Counted from the first letter of the stretch, positions 17,951 through 25,832 are shown. The stretch: DNA of 64,000 nt from Paenirhizobium cremeum (GCF_022884085.1 NZ_JAGGCS010000002.1:372001-436000); one strand, 5' to 3'. The notes: generated by a model not told the origin, from the letters alone. Numbers and translations are program-made.

Positions 17951-18313
17951 TTACGCAGCAAGGAGTTTGTTGACCTCGTCGACGAGGTCGCGGAGGTGGA
18001 AAGGTTTGGAGAGGACCTTCGCGTCCTTCGGAGCCTTCGAATCGGCGTTGAGCGCGACGGCTGCGAAGCCGGTGATGAACATCACCTTGAGGTCCGGATC
18101 GAGTTCGGTGGCGCGGCGCGCCAGTTCGATCCCATCCATCTCCGGCATGACGATGTCGGTCAGGAGAAGCGAGAAGGGTTCTTCGCGCAGCCTGTCGTAG
18201 GCGCTGGCGCCGTTGTCGAAGGAAGAGACCTTGTAGCCCGCCTTTTCCAGCGCCTTCACGAGGAACCGGCGCATATCGTTGTCGTCTTCGGCGAGAAGGA
18301 TTTTCTGACTCAT
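17951..18313 (-). CDS. cpdR: Response regulator CpdR (single receiver domain)
   Basis: 120 residues, one receiver domain and no output domain. Acidic pocket at D10-D11, phosphoacceptor Asp53 in LLTDIVMPEMDG, conserved Thr in FITG and Lys in SKPF. In Caulobacter and Sinorhizobium, unphosphorylated CpdR brings ClpXP to the cell pole to degrade cell-cycle proteins, and CckA-ChpT phosphorylation switches it off. Length, the start LLAEDDNDMR and the neighbouring amidohydrolase match rhizobial CpdR1. It is divergent from that gene. Confidence 0.92.
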   Translation of the reverse strand: MSQKILLAEDDNDMRRFLVKALEKAGYKVSSFDNGASAYDRLREEPFSLLLTDIVMPEMDGIELARRATELDPDLKVMFITGFAAVALNADSKAPKDAKVLSKPFHLRDLVDEVNKLLAA

Positions 18314-18501
18314 TGAGGAACCGCTGCTTACTGAATTTCGGTTATGGCTTTCGGCCGATTAGGGTAGGTCTTTTCCAGTAAACATCCGGTGAAGAACCTA
18401 TTAACGGCTTATATCGCCATTTCTGGCAGTATGGACTTCCGCATAGCCAACTGGCAACATGGTTCCACAACAAGTTTGTGACTTGGTAAAGAAGGGGCAG
18501 C

Positions 18502-19386
18502 GTGAACGGAATGACAGACGATTGCGAGCTGTTCGAAGTCCGCGAACCGGAAACGCAATCGATCCCCTTCGTTTACAACTCGCCCCATAGCGGCCGGCGC
18601 TATCCGGTCGATTTCCTCGATCAGTCCCAGCTCGACAGTCTCGCGATCCGGCGGTCGGAAGATCATTTCGTCGATGAACTCTTCGGCGCGGCGCCCGATT
18701 TCGGGGCGCCCCTGCTGCTGGCGCATTTCCCGCGCGCCTATGTCGACGTCAACCGCGAGCCCTACGAACTCGACCCGCGGATGTTTTCCGATCCCCTGCC
18801 GCCCTTCGCCAACAGCAATTCGGTGCGTGTCGCCGGCGGTCTCGGCACCATTCCCCGGATCGTTGCGGAAAACATGGAAATCTACGGGCGCCGCATGCCC
18901 GTTTCCGTGGCTCTCGACCGGATCGAGAATGTCTACAAACCCTATCATGCCTGCCTGCGCCGGCTGATCGCCCGAACACATACCCGCTTCGGCTTCGGGG
19001 TGCTGATCGACTGCCATTCCATGCCCGGCAATATCCGTGTCGGCGGCAACGGCGTCCGTCCCGATTTCATCATCGGCGACCGTTACGGCACCAGTGCCTC
19101 GGTCGAGCTTTCCCATGCCGCCTTGCAGATGCTCGAGGATCTCGGCTTCAACGCCGTGCGCAACAAGCCCTATGCCGGCGGTTTCATCACCGAGCATTAC
19201 GGACGGCCGGTCCGCGGGCTGCACGCGCTGCAGATCGAGGTGAACCGGGCGCTCTATATCGACGAGGCGACGCTGCAGAAGCGGGCGGATTTTCATGCCC
19301 TGGCAGGTTCCATCGCGGTTTTCATGGGCCAGATGGCGGCTTTTGTCGCCGATTATGCCGGCACCACGGCGCTCGCAGCTGAATAG
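18502..19386 (+). CDS. N-formylglutamate amidohydrolase family protein
   Basis: 294 residues. The family hydrolyses N-formyl-L-glutamate in histidine breakdown (HutG type) or related amides. Conserved stretches: YNSPHSGRRYP, DHFVDELF, the zinc-site block LIDCHSMPG, and EVNRALYIDE. The start is GTG at 18502, 4-5 bases behind AAGGGG; the ATG at 18511 is an alternative with poorer spacing. No hut genes are near; cpdR is divergent. A second family member lies at 55.7 kb, so the two may differ in substrate. Confidence 0.88.
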   Translation: MNGMTDDCELFEVREPETQSIPFVYNSPHSGRRYPVDFLDQSQLDSLAIRRSEDHFVDELFGAAPDFGAPLLLAHFPRAYVDVNREPYELDPRMFSDPLPPFANSNSVRVAGGLGTIPRIVAENMEIYGRRMPVSVALDRIENVYKPYHACLRRLIARTHTRFGFGVLIDCHSMPGNIRVGGNGVRPDFIIGDRYGTSASVELSHAALQMLEDLGFNAVRNKPYAGGFITEHYGRPVRGLHALQIEVNRALYIDEATLQKRADFHALAGSIAVFMGQMAAFVADYAGTTALAAE

Positions 19387-19411
19387 CAGCTTTCCTCCCG
19401 ATCTCACCGGG

Positions 19412-19490
19412 CAAAAAAAACCGCGCCCAACGGCGCGGCTAAGTCTAGGGAGGAAACACCCAAGGAGGGTATTTACAGTCAGAAGACTGT
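19412..19490 (-). ncRNA. mmgR: MmgR-type trans-acting sRNA (alpha-r8 / Rfam suhB family)
   Basis: About 78 nt. From the predicted 5' end near 19490 there is a short perfect hairpin (ACAGTC/GACTGT), then an unpaired pyrimidine-rich stretch containing TTTCCTCCCT, then a GC-rich terminator stem CCGCGCC/GGCGCGG with eight Ts. Sinorhizobium MmgR is about 77 nt, has this ten-base unpaired motif and lies near the inositol-monophosphatase-like gene; here hisN is next door. Known role in Sinorhizobium: limits polyhydroxybutyrate granules when carbon is in excess. Identity rests on motif, size and place from memory. Confidence 0.85.
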
Positions 19491-19496
19491 AATTTG

Positions 19497-19525
19497 ACTG
19501 TATTGTTGCGACGCACAAATGTCAA
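19497..19525 (-). promoter_or_regulatory. Housekeeping-type promoter of the MmgR-type sRNA
   Basis: On the minus strand TTGACA (19525-19520), a 17-base spacer and TACAGT (19502-19497). The predicted start, 7 bases downstream, coincides with the base of the first sRNA hairpin. Confidence 0.75.
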
Positions 19526-19702
19526 GAATTTTTTGTCTTATTTTTGGGCAAGGTCATTTTTTGTGCAATTGCCTCGTGGGTGTGCCCGGAGTCTGTGGCG
19601 AAGCTTCCTCAACGGTAAAATCGCCGGCGGCGGCTGTTCCATTTGATGGGCCGATGTTTTAAGACGGGCGCGCCGATTTCCTCCTGCCAGCCGGATCCCT
19701 CC

Positions 19703-20479
19703 ATGCGTCCCGATCGCGATTTCTTCTTTCGTCTCGCCGAAGCAGCCAAGGCGGAAACCCTTCCGCGCTTTCGCTCGCCGCTTAACGTCGTCAACAAGGA
19801 GGCCACCGGCTTCGATCCGGTGACGGAAGGCGACCAGAGGGCGGAAGCCGCCATCCGGGCGCTGATCGAGGCGAAATTCCCCGAGCACGGCATCCTTGGA
19901 GAAGAACACGAGAATGTCGGCACCGACCGCGAGCATGTCTGGGTGATCGATCCCATCGACGGCACGCGCGCCTTCATTTCCGGCGTTCCTGTCTGGGGAA
20001 CGCTGATCGGTTTCCAAGAAAGCGGGCGTGCCCGCATGGGGCTGATGGACCAGCCGTTCACCGGCGAGCGCTATTTCGCCGATGGCGTGCGTTCCTGGTA
20101 TTTCGGGCCGGACGGCGAGCGGCAGATACAGACGCGCGATTGCGGTTCGCTGGAGAATGCGATCCTCTTCACCACATCGCCGCATCTTTTCAAGGGCTGG
20201 GAAGTCGAGCGTTTCCAGGCGGTGCAGGACAAGGTGAAGCTCTTCCGTTATGGCATCGATTGCTATGCCTATGCGCTGCTGGCGGCGGGGCATGTGGACC
20301 TGGTGATCGAAACCGTGCTGAAGCCTTACGACGTCGGCGCGCTTATCCCGATCATCGAGCAGGCGGGCGGAGTGATTACCACATGGGACGGCGGACGTCC
20401 GGAAAACGGCGGCTCGATCATCGCGGCAGGCTCGGCCGCCGTGCATGCGCAGGCGATGGCGATCCTCAACGGACGGTGA
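19703..20479 (+). CDS. hisN: Histidinol-phosphatase, inositol-monophosphatase type
   Basis: 258 residues. Removes phosphate from histidinol phosphate, the penultimate part of histidine synthesis. Mg2+-dependent IMPase fold with both signatures: GEEHE about residue 68 and WVIDPIDGTRAFISG about 80-95; a DVGALIPIIEQAGG block closes the C-terminal half. The frame is open from 19643, but MRPDRDFFFRL at 19703 gives the normal family length. The hisN subtype, against other IMPases such as suhB, is inferred from rhizobial homologues. Tail-to-tail with the next gene, only 3 bases apart. Confidence 0.85.
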   Translation: MRPDRDFFFRLAEAAKAETLPRFRSPLNVVNKEATGFDPVTEGDQRAEAAIRALIEAKFPEHGILGEEHENVGTDREHVWVIDPIDGTRAFISGVPVWGTLIGFQESGRARMGLMDQPFTGERYFADGVRSWYFGPDGERQIQTRDCGSLENAILFTTSPHLFKGWEVERFQAVQDKVKLFRYGIDCYAYALLAAGHVDLVIETVLKPYDVGALIPIIEQAGGVITTWDGGRPENGGSIIAAGSAAVHAQAMAILNGR

Positions 20480-20482
20480 GGA

Positions 20483-21499
20483 TCATTCCTCTAGGGTCTC
20501 TACTTCCAGCATTTCGGAGTCCTTCCCGGTAGCCTCTTCCTCAGGGTTTTCGTCTCCGCCGGGGATGAAGGCGTGGAAGGCGGCAAGCGCCTGGGCGCGA
20601 TAGCGATCCCGCTCGTGCAGGATTTCATGCCGAGCGCCAGGGACGGGGACGAGTTGACCCGCCCGGAAATACTGCGACAGCTTTTCCGGAAAGGCGAAGG
20701 GGACGATCGGGTCGTTGCCGGGCGCGACGATCACCGTGGGCACGGTGATCGAGGCGAGGTGTTTCGGGTCGGAAACCTTTGCGATGGTCTTCTGCGCCTC
20801 ATAGAGCCAGCGCGCTGTCGGTGGGCCGAGCGCGAATTCGGGGTGGGCGGCAAAGATCGCGTTGTTGCGCTCGAAACGGCGCTGGTCCGAGGTCAGCGGA
20901 TTGCCGTCGAAGGGTTTGATCGGCTCGTCCGCCGTCAGGCACATGCGACCGAAGCCCGTGAAGCTCATCAGGGCTGACAGACGGTAGATATTCTTCGGCG
21001 AAAGCTTCTGGCCGCCCAAGCCGACAAACGGCGACATCAGCACCATGCGCTCTATGCGGTTGGCAAGGCGCGGAGCGGCCGCAAGCGCGACCAGTCCGCC
21101 GGTCGAATGCGCCAGCAGGAAGAAGGGCAGGCGCGTATCCGGAAGCACGATCTGTTGCAGAAATATGTCGAGGTCGCGGAGATAGTCCGAGAAACGGTGA
21201 ACGTGGCCCTTACGGGTGTTCTTCAGAAGCCGTTGCGATCCACCCTGGCCGCGGAAATCATAGGTGGCGACCCAAAGGCCGGCGGCGTTCAGGTCGCGGA
21301 TGGTTTCGAAATATTTCTCGATGGTCTCGTTGCGGCCGTGAAGAAGCACGACCGTTCCCCGGGCCGGCTGCTCGCAGCGGAAGATCGCATAACGCAGCAT
21401 CACACCGCGATGACCCTTGAAGAAGCCGGCGACCGGGTCTCCGGGAATGGGGTTTCCTGGAGTGGCGTATAGGGGGGTGGCGTGTAGGATCGTGTCCAT
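20483..21499 (-). CDS. Alpha/beta hydrolase, lysophospholipase / monoglyceride lipase-like
   Basis: 338 residues. Serine hydrolase with oxyanion block VVLLHGRNE and nucleophile elbow AHSTGG; the catalytic Asp is likely in APGNDPIVP and His in GARHEILHE. Resembles PldB-type lysophospholipases, which deacylate lysophospholipids or monoacylglycerols. The C-terminus ends in an acidic tail. The ATG at 21499 begins the recognisable protein; the 60 codons upstream in frame read through a terminator hairpin and are not coding. Substrate uncertain. Confidence 0.87.
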   Translation of the reverse strand: MDTILHATPLYATPGNPIPGDPVAGFFKGHRGVMLRYAIFRCEQPARGTVVLLHGRNETIEKYFETIRDLNAAGLWVATYDFRGQGGSQRLLKNTRKGHVHRFSDYLRDLDIFLQQIVLPDTRLPFFLLAHSTGGLVALAAAPRLANRIERMVLMSPFVGLGGQKLSPKNIYRLSALMSFTGFGRMCLTADEPIKPFDGNPLTSDQRRFERNNAIFAAHPEFALGPPTARWLYEAQKTIAKVSDPKHLASITVPTVIVAPGNDPIVPFAFPEKLSQYFRAGQLVPVPGARHEILHERDRYRAQALAAFHAFIPGGDENPEEEATGKDSEMLEVETLEE

Positions 21500-21579
21500 G
21501 CTCGCATCTGCCGAATCGTCAGCGGGCGCACGCGCCCCAATACGGATTCGGATAGGATGAAGGCGGTGCAAGGTCAAAG

Positions 21580-21685
21580 AAAAAAGCCGGAACCGCTTTC
21601 TGGTAAGGCGCTGGCGGTTCCGGCGAAATGAGACCGGAGAGGAAGGGACGATATTCTCCGGCCATCGGGTTCGAGACATCCGATG
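21580..21685 (-). ncRNA. Candidate small RNA, three hairpins ending in an intrinsic terminator
   Basis: Read on the minus strand: hairpin 1 pairs CATCGG with CCGATG (21685-21663), hairpin 2 pairs CCGGAGA with TCTCCGG (21661-21634) with a pyrimidine-rich loop containing CCCTTCC, and hairpin 3 is an 11-bp stem (21624-21586) followed by six Ts. No minus-strand gene lies upstream to need a terminator, so a separate short transcript is likely. Promoter evidence is weak: CTAAAA at 21697-21692 fits a -10, without a good -35. The alternative is an attenuator in the hydrolase leader. Confidence 0.45.
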
Positions 21686-21779
21686 CTGAAGTTTTAGCGC
21701 CGTGGCCCTGAATGACGACTGAAGCGGCCGTTCATCCGGCCTTCACCTTTGTCTTCAATCGCTTGGACGCAGGAAAGCT

Positions 21780-21808
21780 CTTGAATTGCCCGAAAGCCTT
21801 TCCCATCT
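21780..21808 (+). promoter_or_regulatory. RpoH (sigma-32) heat-shock promoter of hsp20
   Basis: CTTGAA (21780-21785), 17-base spacer, CCATCT (21803-21808), very close to the rhizobial RpoH consensus. Predicted start near 21815, just before the ROSE-type leader. Confidence 0.8.
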
Positions 21809-21814
21809 CATGCA

Positions 21815-21911
21815 TGCGGTCGCCGGAAAGGGACCGCATTCCGGTCCGGCACGGCCAGCAAGGGGTGCCGGATGAGAAAACCGCAATCCGTCGCTTCCCA
21901 AGGAGGACACC
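21815..21911 (+). promoter_or_regulatory. ROSE-type RNA thermometer in the hsp20 leader
   Basis: A leader of about 97 nt folds into three stems: GCGGTC/GACCGC (21816-21837), CCGGCAC/GTGCCGG (21846-21871), and a last hairpin in which UCGCU (21891-21895) pairs with AGGA (21904-21907) leaving G21893 bulged. That last stem has 7 pairs and buries the ribosome site AAGGAGG. The UCGCU/AGGA pairing with a bulged G is the diagnostic ROSE feature. Such elements keep rhizobial small heat-shock genes off until the hairpin melts. Confidence 0.85.
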
Positions 21912-22379
21912 ATGCGTCACGTTGATTTTTCTCCGCTCTACCGTTCCACCGTCGGCTTCGACCGCCTCTTCACGATGCTCGACAGTCTCGGCCAGCCGGA
22001 ACAGGCCCAGAGCTATCCGCCCTACAACATCGAACGTACCGGCGAGAACACCTACCGCATCACCATGGCCGTTGCCGGCTTCGACGAACGGGAATTGTCG
22101 ATCGAAGCCCATGCGCATGTGCTCACCGTGAAGGGTGAAAAGGCCGAGGAAGACAAGGTCGAGCAGACCGAGTTCCTTTATCGCGGCATTGCAAAGCGCG
22201 CTTTCGAGCGCCGCTTCCAGCTTGCCGATCATGTGGAAGTGACCGCCGCTTCGCTGAAGAACGGCCTTCTGCACATCGATCTCCTGCGCAACATTCCCGA
22301 GGCCATGAAGCCGCGCCGCATTGCGATCACCGCAGATGCCGCTGCCCAGCCGAAGGCCATCGAGGCCCATATCAACTAA
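21912..22379 (+). CDS. Small heat-shock protein, Hsp20/IbpA family
   Basis: 155 residues, cytoplasmic holdase chaperone. The alpha-crystallin domain runs about residues 38-140, starting YPPYNIERTGENTYRI and including the AVAGF and FLYRGIAKRAFERRFQL blocks; the C-terminal loop has ENGLL-like NGLLHIDL. The extension after 140 is short. Heat control is visible at two levels, an RpoH promoter and a ROSE-type leader. Rhizobia often carry several such genes. Confidence 0.95.
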   Translation: MRHVDFSPLYRSTVGFDRLFTMLDSLGQPEQAQSYPPYNIERTGENTYRITMAVAGFDERELSIEAHAHVLTVKGEKAEEDKVEQTEFLYRGIAKRAFERRFQLADHVEVTAASLKNGLLHIDLLRNIPEAMKPRRIAITADAAAQPKAIEAHIN

Positions 22380-22403
22380 GGTTCTTCCGGACCGGAATGC
22401 TCG

Positions 22404-22430
22404 AAGCCCCGCTTTCAGGCGGGGCTTTTC
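22404..22430. terminator. Bidirectional terminator between hsp20 and the symporter gene
   Basis: A 9-bp stem AAGCCCCGC/GCGGGGCTT (22404-22412 with 22419-22427) plus T-run on the plus strand. The symporter stop codon lies inside its loop. Confidence 0.8.
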
Positions 22431-23413
22431 GTTTGCGCGGCCATCGGAGCCACTCCGTCCCTGCGGGCCGCATAGCGCTGGGCGATGACGGCGCAGGCCA
22501 TCAACTGGATCTGGTGAAAGAGCATCAGCGGCAGGACGATGGCGCCGACGCCCTGGCCGGCAAAGATGGCGTTCGCCATGGGAACGCCGCTGGCAAGGCT
22601 CTTCTTCGAACCGCAAAAGGTGATGGCGATTTCGTCTTCCCGTGAGAAGCCGAGCAGGCGGCTGCCATACATGGTGGCCGCCAGCGCAATCGCCAGCAGC
22701 AGCATGTCGAGCACGATGACGACGGTAATATCGGCGGCGGAGAAGGTGTGCCAGAGACCTTCGGAAACGGCTTCGCTGAAGGCGAGATAAACCACCATCA
22801 GGATGGAGCCTCGGTCGACAGGGGCAAGGATCTGCTTGCGGGCGCGGATCCACCTGCCGATCCAGGGTTCCAGCAGCTGGCCGGCGACAAAGGGCACGAG
22901 CAGTTGCAGCAGGATCTTCTCCAGCGAATCCAGAGAGAAGCCGCTGCCGCCGGCGGTGGACATCGTCAAGCCGACGAGCAGAGGCGTGAAGAACATGCCG
23001 AGAAGGCTTGAAGCGGATGCGGCGCAGACGGCCGCCGAGACGTTGCCTCCGGCCATGGAGGTGAAGGCGATCGACGATTGAACCGTGGAAGGCAGCAGGC
23101 AGAGGAAGAGAATGCCGGCGTAAAGCGAAGGGTTGAGCAGGCTGTCGGGAACGAGTCCGGCGGCAAGGCCCAGCAGCGGAAACAGTACGAAGGTGGAGCA
23201 GAGGATCGCCAGATGCAGCCGCCAGTGCAACAGGCCTGCAAGCACGACGTCGCGTGAAAGGCGGGCACCGTGAAGGAAGAAGAGAAGGCCGATCGCAATG
23301 TTGGTGGCAGTGCCGAAATAGTCGGCGGCCTTGCCGCTGATCGGCAGGACGGATGCAAGAAGCACCGTGCAGACCAGCATGACGGTAAAGCGGTCGGGCA
23401 GAAAGCGCTTCAT
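22415..23413 (-). CDS. Bile acid:sodium symporter family protein (SBF/YocS-like)
   Basis: 332 residues with about nine or ten membrane segments and no signal peptide. Family members move organic anions or small acids with sodium; bile acids are not a likely ligand in soil bacteria. Conserved regions: FFLHGARLS near residue 45, LPSTVQSSIAFTSMAGGN about 107-124, and the late CGSKKSLASGVPMA block. The start at 23413 (MKRFLPDR) has an AGAGAGGAA site. It is divergent from a LysR regulator, which probably controls it. Confidence 0.88.
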   Translation of the reverse strand: MKRFLPDRFTVMLVCTVLLASVLPISGKAADYFGTATNIAIGLLFFLHGARLSRDVVLAGLLHWRLHLAILCSTFVLFPLLGLAAGLVPDSLLNPSLYAGILFLCLLPSTVQSSIAFTSMAGGNVSAAVCAASASSLLGMFFTPLLVGLTMSTAGGSGFSLDSLEKILLQLLVPFVAGQLLEPWIGRWIRARKQILAPVDRGSILMVVYLAFSEAVSEGLWHTFSAADITVVIVLDMLLLAIALAATMYGSRLLGFSREDEIAITFCGSKKSLASGVPMANAIFAGQGVGAIVLPLMLFHQIQLMACAVIAQRYAARRDGVAPMAAQTKSPA

Positions 23414-23510
23414 TTGCTGTTCCTCTCTCATCTCTGTCCAAGCGGGCTTTACCTGTGCGTTATCATGAAGCAGGATGCAAACACTAACAATTATCCTGAA
23501 ATGTGATGAT

Positions 23511-24374
23511 ATGCTCAATCTTCACCACCTCGCCAGTTTCGTGATGCTGCAGCAGACCGGCAGTTTCACCCTGGCTGCGGATCGGCTCGGCATCGGTCAG
23601 TCGACCATCAGCCAGCATATCCAGCGGCTGGAAAAGTCGCTCGGCCGGCAACTCGTCGCCCGCGATACTCACCGCGTCAGCCTGACAACGGAAGGCGAGG
23701 CACTGCTCGGCTATGCCCGCAGCATGCTGGAAATCGACGGCAAGGTGACGGCGCTCTTCGGGGAAAGCAGGCTTCGCGGCCGGCTTCGTTTCGGCATTTC
23801 CGAAGATGTGGTCGCCAACCGTTTGAGCGGCATCCTGGAGGATTTCGTCCGGCTCCATCCGCTGGTCGATCTGGAACTGACGGTGGCGCTGAGTGCGGTT
23901 CTCTACCAGATGCAGGAGGCGGGGGAGCTCGATCTGGTTCTTGCCAAGCGCCGACTGGACGAGACGCATGGCAAACTGCTCTATCGGGAACCGCTGGTCT
24001 GGCTGGCGCGCGATCCGGAGTTCGTGCTGTCACGCGCCGATTTCCTGCCGCTGATCGCTTTCCCGCCTCCGAGCATTACACGGAAGGTGGCGCAGGAGAC
24101 ACTGAACCGGGCCGGGATCGCCTGGAGAGTGGTCTGCACTTGCGGCAGCCTCAGCGGTCTTACCGCCGCCGCCCGTGCCGGCATGGGCGTGTTGGTCCAG
24201 CCGCGCAGCATGGCGCCCTCCGGTCTCCGGGAGATCGTGGAGGGCGACCTGCCGCCGCTCGAGGACGTCGAGTTTGTACTGGTGCCGCGACGCGGCGCGG
24301 ATCAGGCCCTTGTCGATGCCTTGTCCGGGCAGATCCGCTCCCGTATCATGCCACCGTCGCGCGAGGCCTATTAG
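23511..24374 (+). CDS. LysR family transcriptional regulator
   Basis: 287 residues. N-terminal helix-turn-helix about 4-60 (LNLHHLASFVMLQQTGSFTLA, then GQSTISQHIQRLE), then the periplasmic-binding-fold effector domain. ATG at 23511 starts the motif properly. Divergent across about 97 bases from the SBF symporter, the classic LysR arrangement. Its stop overlaps the stop of the convergent threonine aldolase gene by 4 bases. Effector unknown. Confidence 0.92.
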   Translation: MLNLHHLASFVMLQQTGSFTLAADRLGIGQSTISQHIQRLEKSLGRQLVARDTHRVSLTTEGEALLGYARSMLEIDGKVTALFGESRLRGRLRFGISEDVVANRLSGILEDFVRLHPLVDLELTVALSAVLYQMQEAGELDLVLAKRRLDETHGKLLYREPLVWLARDPEFVLSRADFLPLIAFPPPSITRKVAQETLNRAGIAWRVVCTCGSLSGLTAAARAGMGVLVQPRSMAPSGLREIVEGDLPPLEDVEFVLVPRRGADQALVDALSGQIRSRIMPPSREAY

Positions 24375-25426
24375 GCGCCGGTGCAGATGTCGAGGAAGCG
24401 GTCGACATCCTCGTCGGTGGTGGCGAAGCTGGTGACGAGGCGAACCAGCACTTCATTTTCCGAGACGAGATGGGGCATATCGCGCGGAACCAGCCAGTCA
24501 TAAAACTCGGCGCCCTTGGCCTTCGCCTCCTCTGCGAGCGCCTTGTCGAAGACCGCAAACACCTCGTTGCTCTGGGTTTCCCAGGCAAGGCGGGCGCGAT
24601 TTCCGGTCTTCAGCGTGGAGCGCAGCCGATCGGCCATGGCGTTGGCGTGGCCGGCGAGCTCCAGCCAGAGGCCGTTTTCCAGATAGGCTTCGAACTGAGC
24701 GGAGACGAAACGGGTCTTGGAAAAAAGCTGGGCGGAGCGCTTGCGGATATAGGGCATCTCCTCGGCCATGGCAGGATCGAAGAAGATGATCGCCTCGGCG
24801 CACCAGCAGCCGTTCTTGGTGCCGCCGAAGGAAAGGATGTCGACGCCGCGTTTCCACGTCATTTCCGCCGGGGTGGCGTCAAGAGCGACGAGCGCGTTGG
24901 CGAAACGCGCGCCGTCCATGTGGACCGGCAGGTTCTTCGATTTTGCAATCGCGCAGACCTCGGCGATTTCCTCCAGCGAATAGATGGTGCCGGACTCCGT
25001 CGCCTGGGTGAGCGTGACCGCCATCGGGCGCCCCTGGTGGACGGAGGGAACATCGAAGCGCGAAACATGGCCGTGCAACGCCTCGGCATCTATCTTGCCG
25101 TTTTCGCCTTCGACTGGATAGAGCCGGCAGGCGCCCGTCAGAAATTCCGGAGCGCCGCCCTCGTCGGCATTCACATGGGCGTCGAAGTGGCAGAAAGTGA
25201 CGCCGCCGGCGCGCGCGACGCTGGCGAGCGCCAGCGAATTGGCCGCGGTGCCCGTGCCGACGAAGAAGACCGCGACCTCCCGCTCGAAAAGCTCGTTGAA
25301 ACGGGCCTCGATCCGCTTGTCGAGGTCGCTCGATCCATAGGCTGCGGCATAGCCGGAGGCTTCGCGGGTGAGGCTTTCGGCAATCTTGGGATGGGCGCCG
25401 GCCCAGTTGTCGGAGGCAAAAAACAT
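24371..25426 (-). CDS. ltaE: Low-specificity L-threonine aldolase
   Basis: 351 residues. PLP enzyme that cleaves L-threonine or allo-threonine to glycine and acetaldehyde. The start MFFASDNWAGAHP at 25426 suits the family; the frame runs 35 codons further up without support. PLP blocks: GTGTAANSLAL about residues 57-67, HMDGARFANA, and the lysine-bearing SFGGTKNG. Cytoplasmic. The 3' ends of this gene and lysR overlap. The shared 423-base upstream region separates it from gltB. Confidence 0.9.
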   Translation of the reverse strand: MFFASDNWAGAHPKIAESLTREASGYAAAYGSSDLDKRIEARFNELFEREVAVFFVGTGTAANSLALASVARAGGVTFCHFDAHVNADEGGAPEFLTGACRLYPVEGENGKIDAEALHGHVSRFDVPSVHQGRPMAVTLTQATESGTIYSLEEIAEVCAIAKSKNLPVHMDGARFANALVALDATPAEMTWKRGVDILSFGGTKNGCWCAEAIIFFDPAMAEEMPYIRKRSAQLFSKTRFVSAQFEAYLENGLWLELAGHANAMADRLRSTLKTGNRARLAWETQSNEVFAVFDKALAEEAKAKGAEFYDWLVPRDMPHLVSENEVLVRLVTSFATTDEDVDRFLDICTGA

Positions 25427-25685
25427 GTCACATTTTTCCAATGACGGGTTGGGGGAGAGACGGGCGATGAGGAGAGTAGGCATTTCGCCGGTCCGATCAA
25501 TCCATGCCGCGTCGAAAGATGTCGCATTCATGAAGAGCGCAAGAAAATCAGCAAGATGCGGGTGTGTTGCGAAATTTAATTACGCCTGGCTTTCCGCCCT
25601 GGCAATTTAGCGTCGCTCAGAGCGTTAATTTTTCCTCTCGTGCCCTTGCGCTTGTATGTGCTTTCTGTCATAGAAAAACAGAAAA

Positions 25686-25706
25686 TAGGTCAGAAGAATT
25701 GACCTA
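25686..25706. promoter_or_regulatory. Inverted repeat, candidate operator for gltB
   Basis: TAGGTCA-(7)-TGACCTA, perfect arms. The inner TCA-N7-TGA fits the LysR-type T-N11-A pattern. It lies in the AT-rich part, about 145 bases before gltB. The binding protein is unknown. Confidence 0.5.
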
Positions 25707-25816
25707 ATTCGGAATTTTCGAGCCGGTTCGGTTCGCTTGTCATGCTGGTGAGAGCTGATCTTGCCAGAATGCGGCGGCTGCGCCGGCCGTCGGCGCCAGC
25801 GGTTCTGGCGGATTTT

Positions 25817-25832
25817 GCCCGGATATCCGGGC
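25817..25832 (+). promoter_or_regulatory. Perfect 16-base palindrome just before the gltB ribosome site
   Basis: GCCCGGATATCCGGGC ends about 17 bases before the gltB start. In RNA it can form a 6-bp stem with an AUAU loop. Could be a protein site or a leader hairpin. Confidence 0.4.

Larger units (their letters stand above)
19387..19702. other. Intergenic region upstream of hisN holding the MmgR-type sRNA
   Basis: 316 bases without a protein gene. It contains a minus-strand sRNA with its own promoter and terminator, described separately. The remaining 175 bases before hisN show no clear coding frame; the ribosome site of hisN is weak. Confidence 0.7.
21500..21911. other. Intergenic region between the hydrolase and hsp20
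   Basis: 412 bases without a supported protein gene. The left half holds a minus-strand triple-hairpin RNA ending in a terminator; the right half holds a heat-shock promoter and ROSE-type leader for hsp20. All are listed separately. Confidence 0.7.

Noticed and set aside
18314..18501. CtrA binding site between cpdR and the amidohydrolase
   Set aside because: Only one TTAAC half-site is visible; the second half at the required spacing is absent.
21735..21842. Short minus-strand frame (MHEMGKAFGQF...) upstream of the candidate sRNA
   Set aside because: No ribosome site, overlaps the hsp20 heat-shock promoter and leader on the other strand, and extends into the antisense of hsp20; more likely a shadow.
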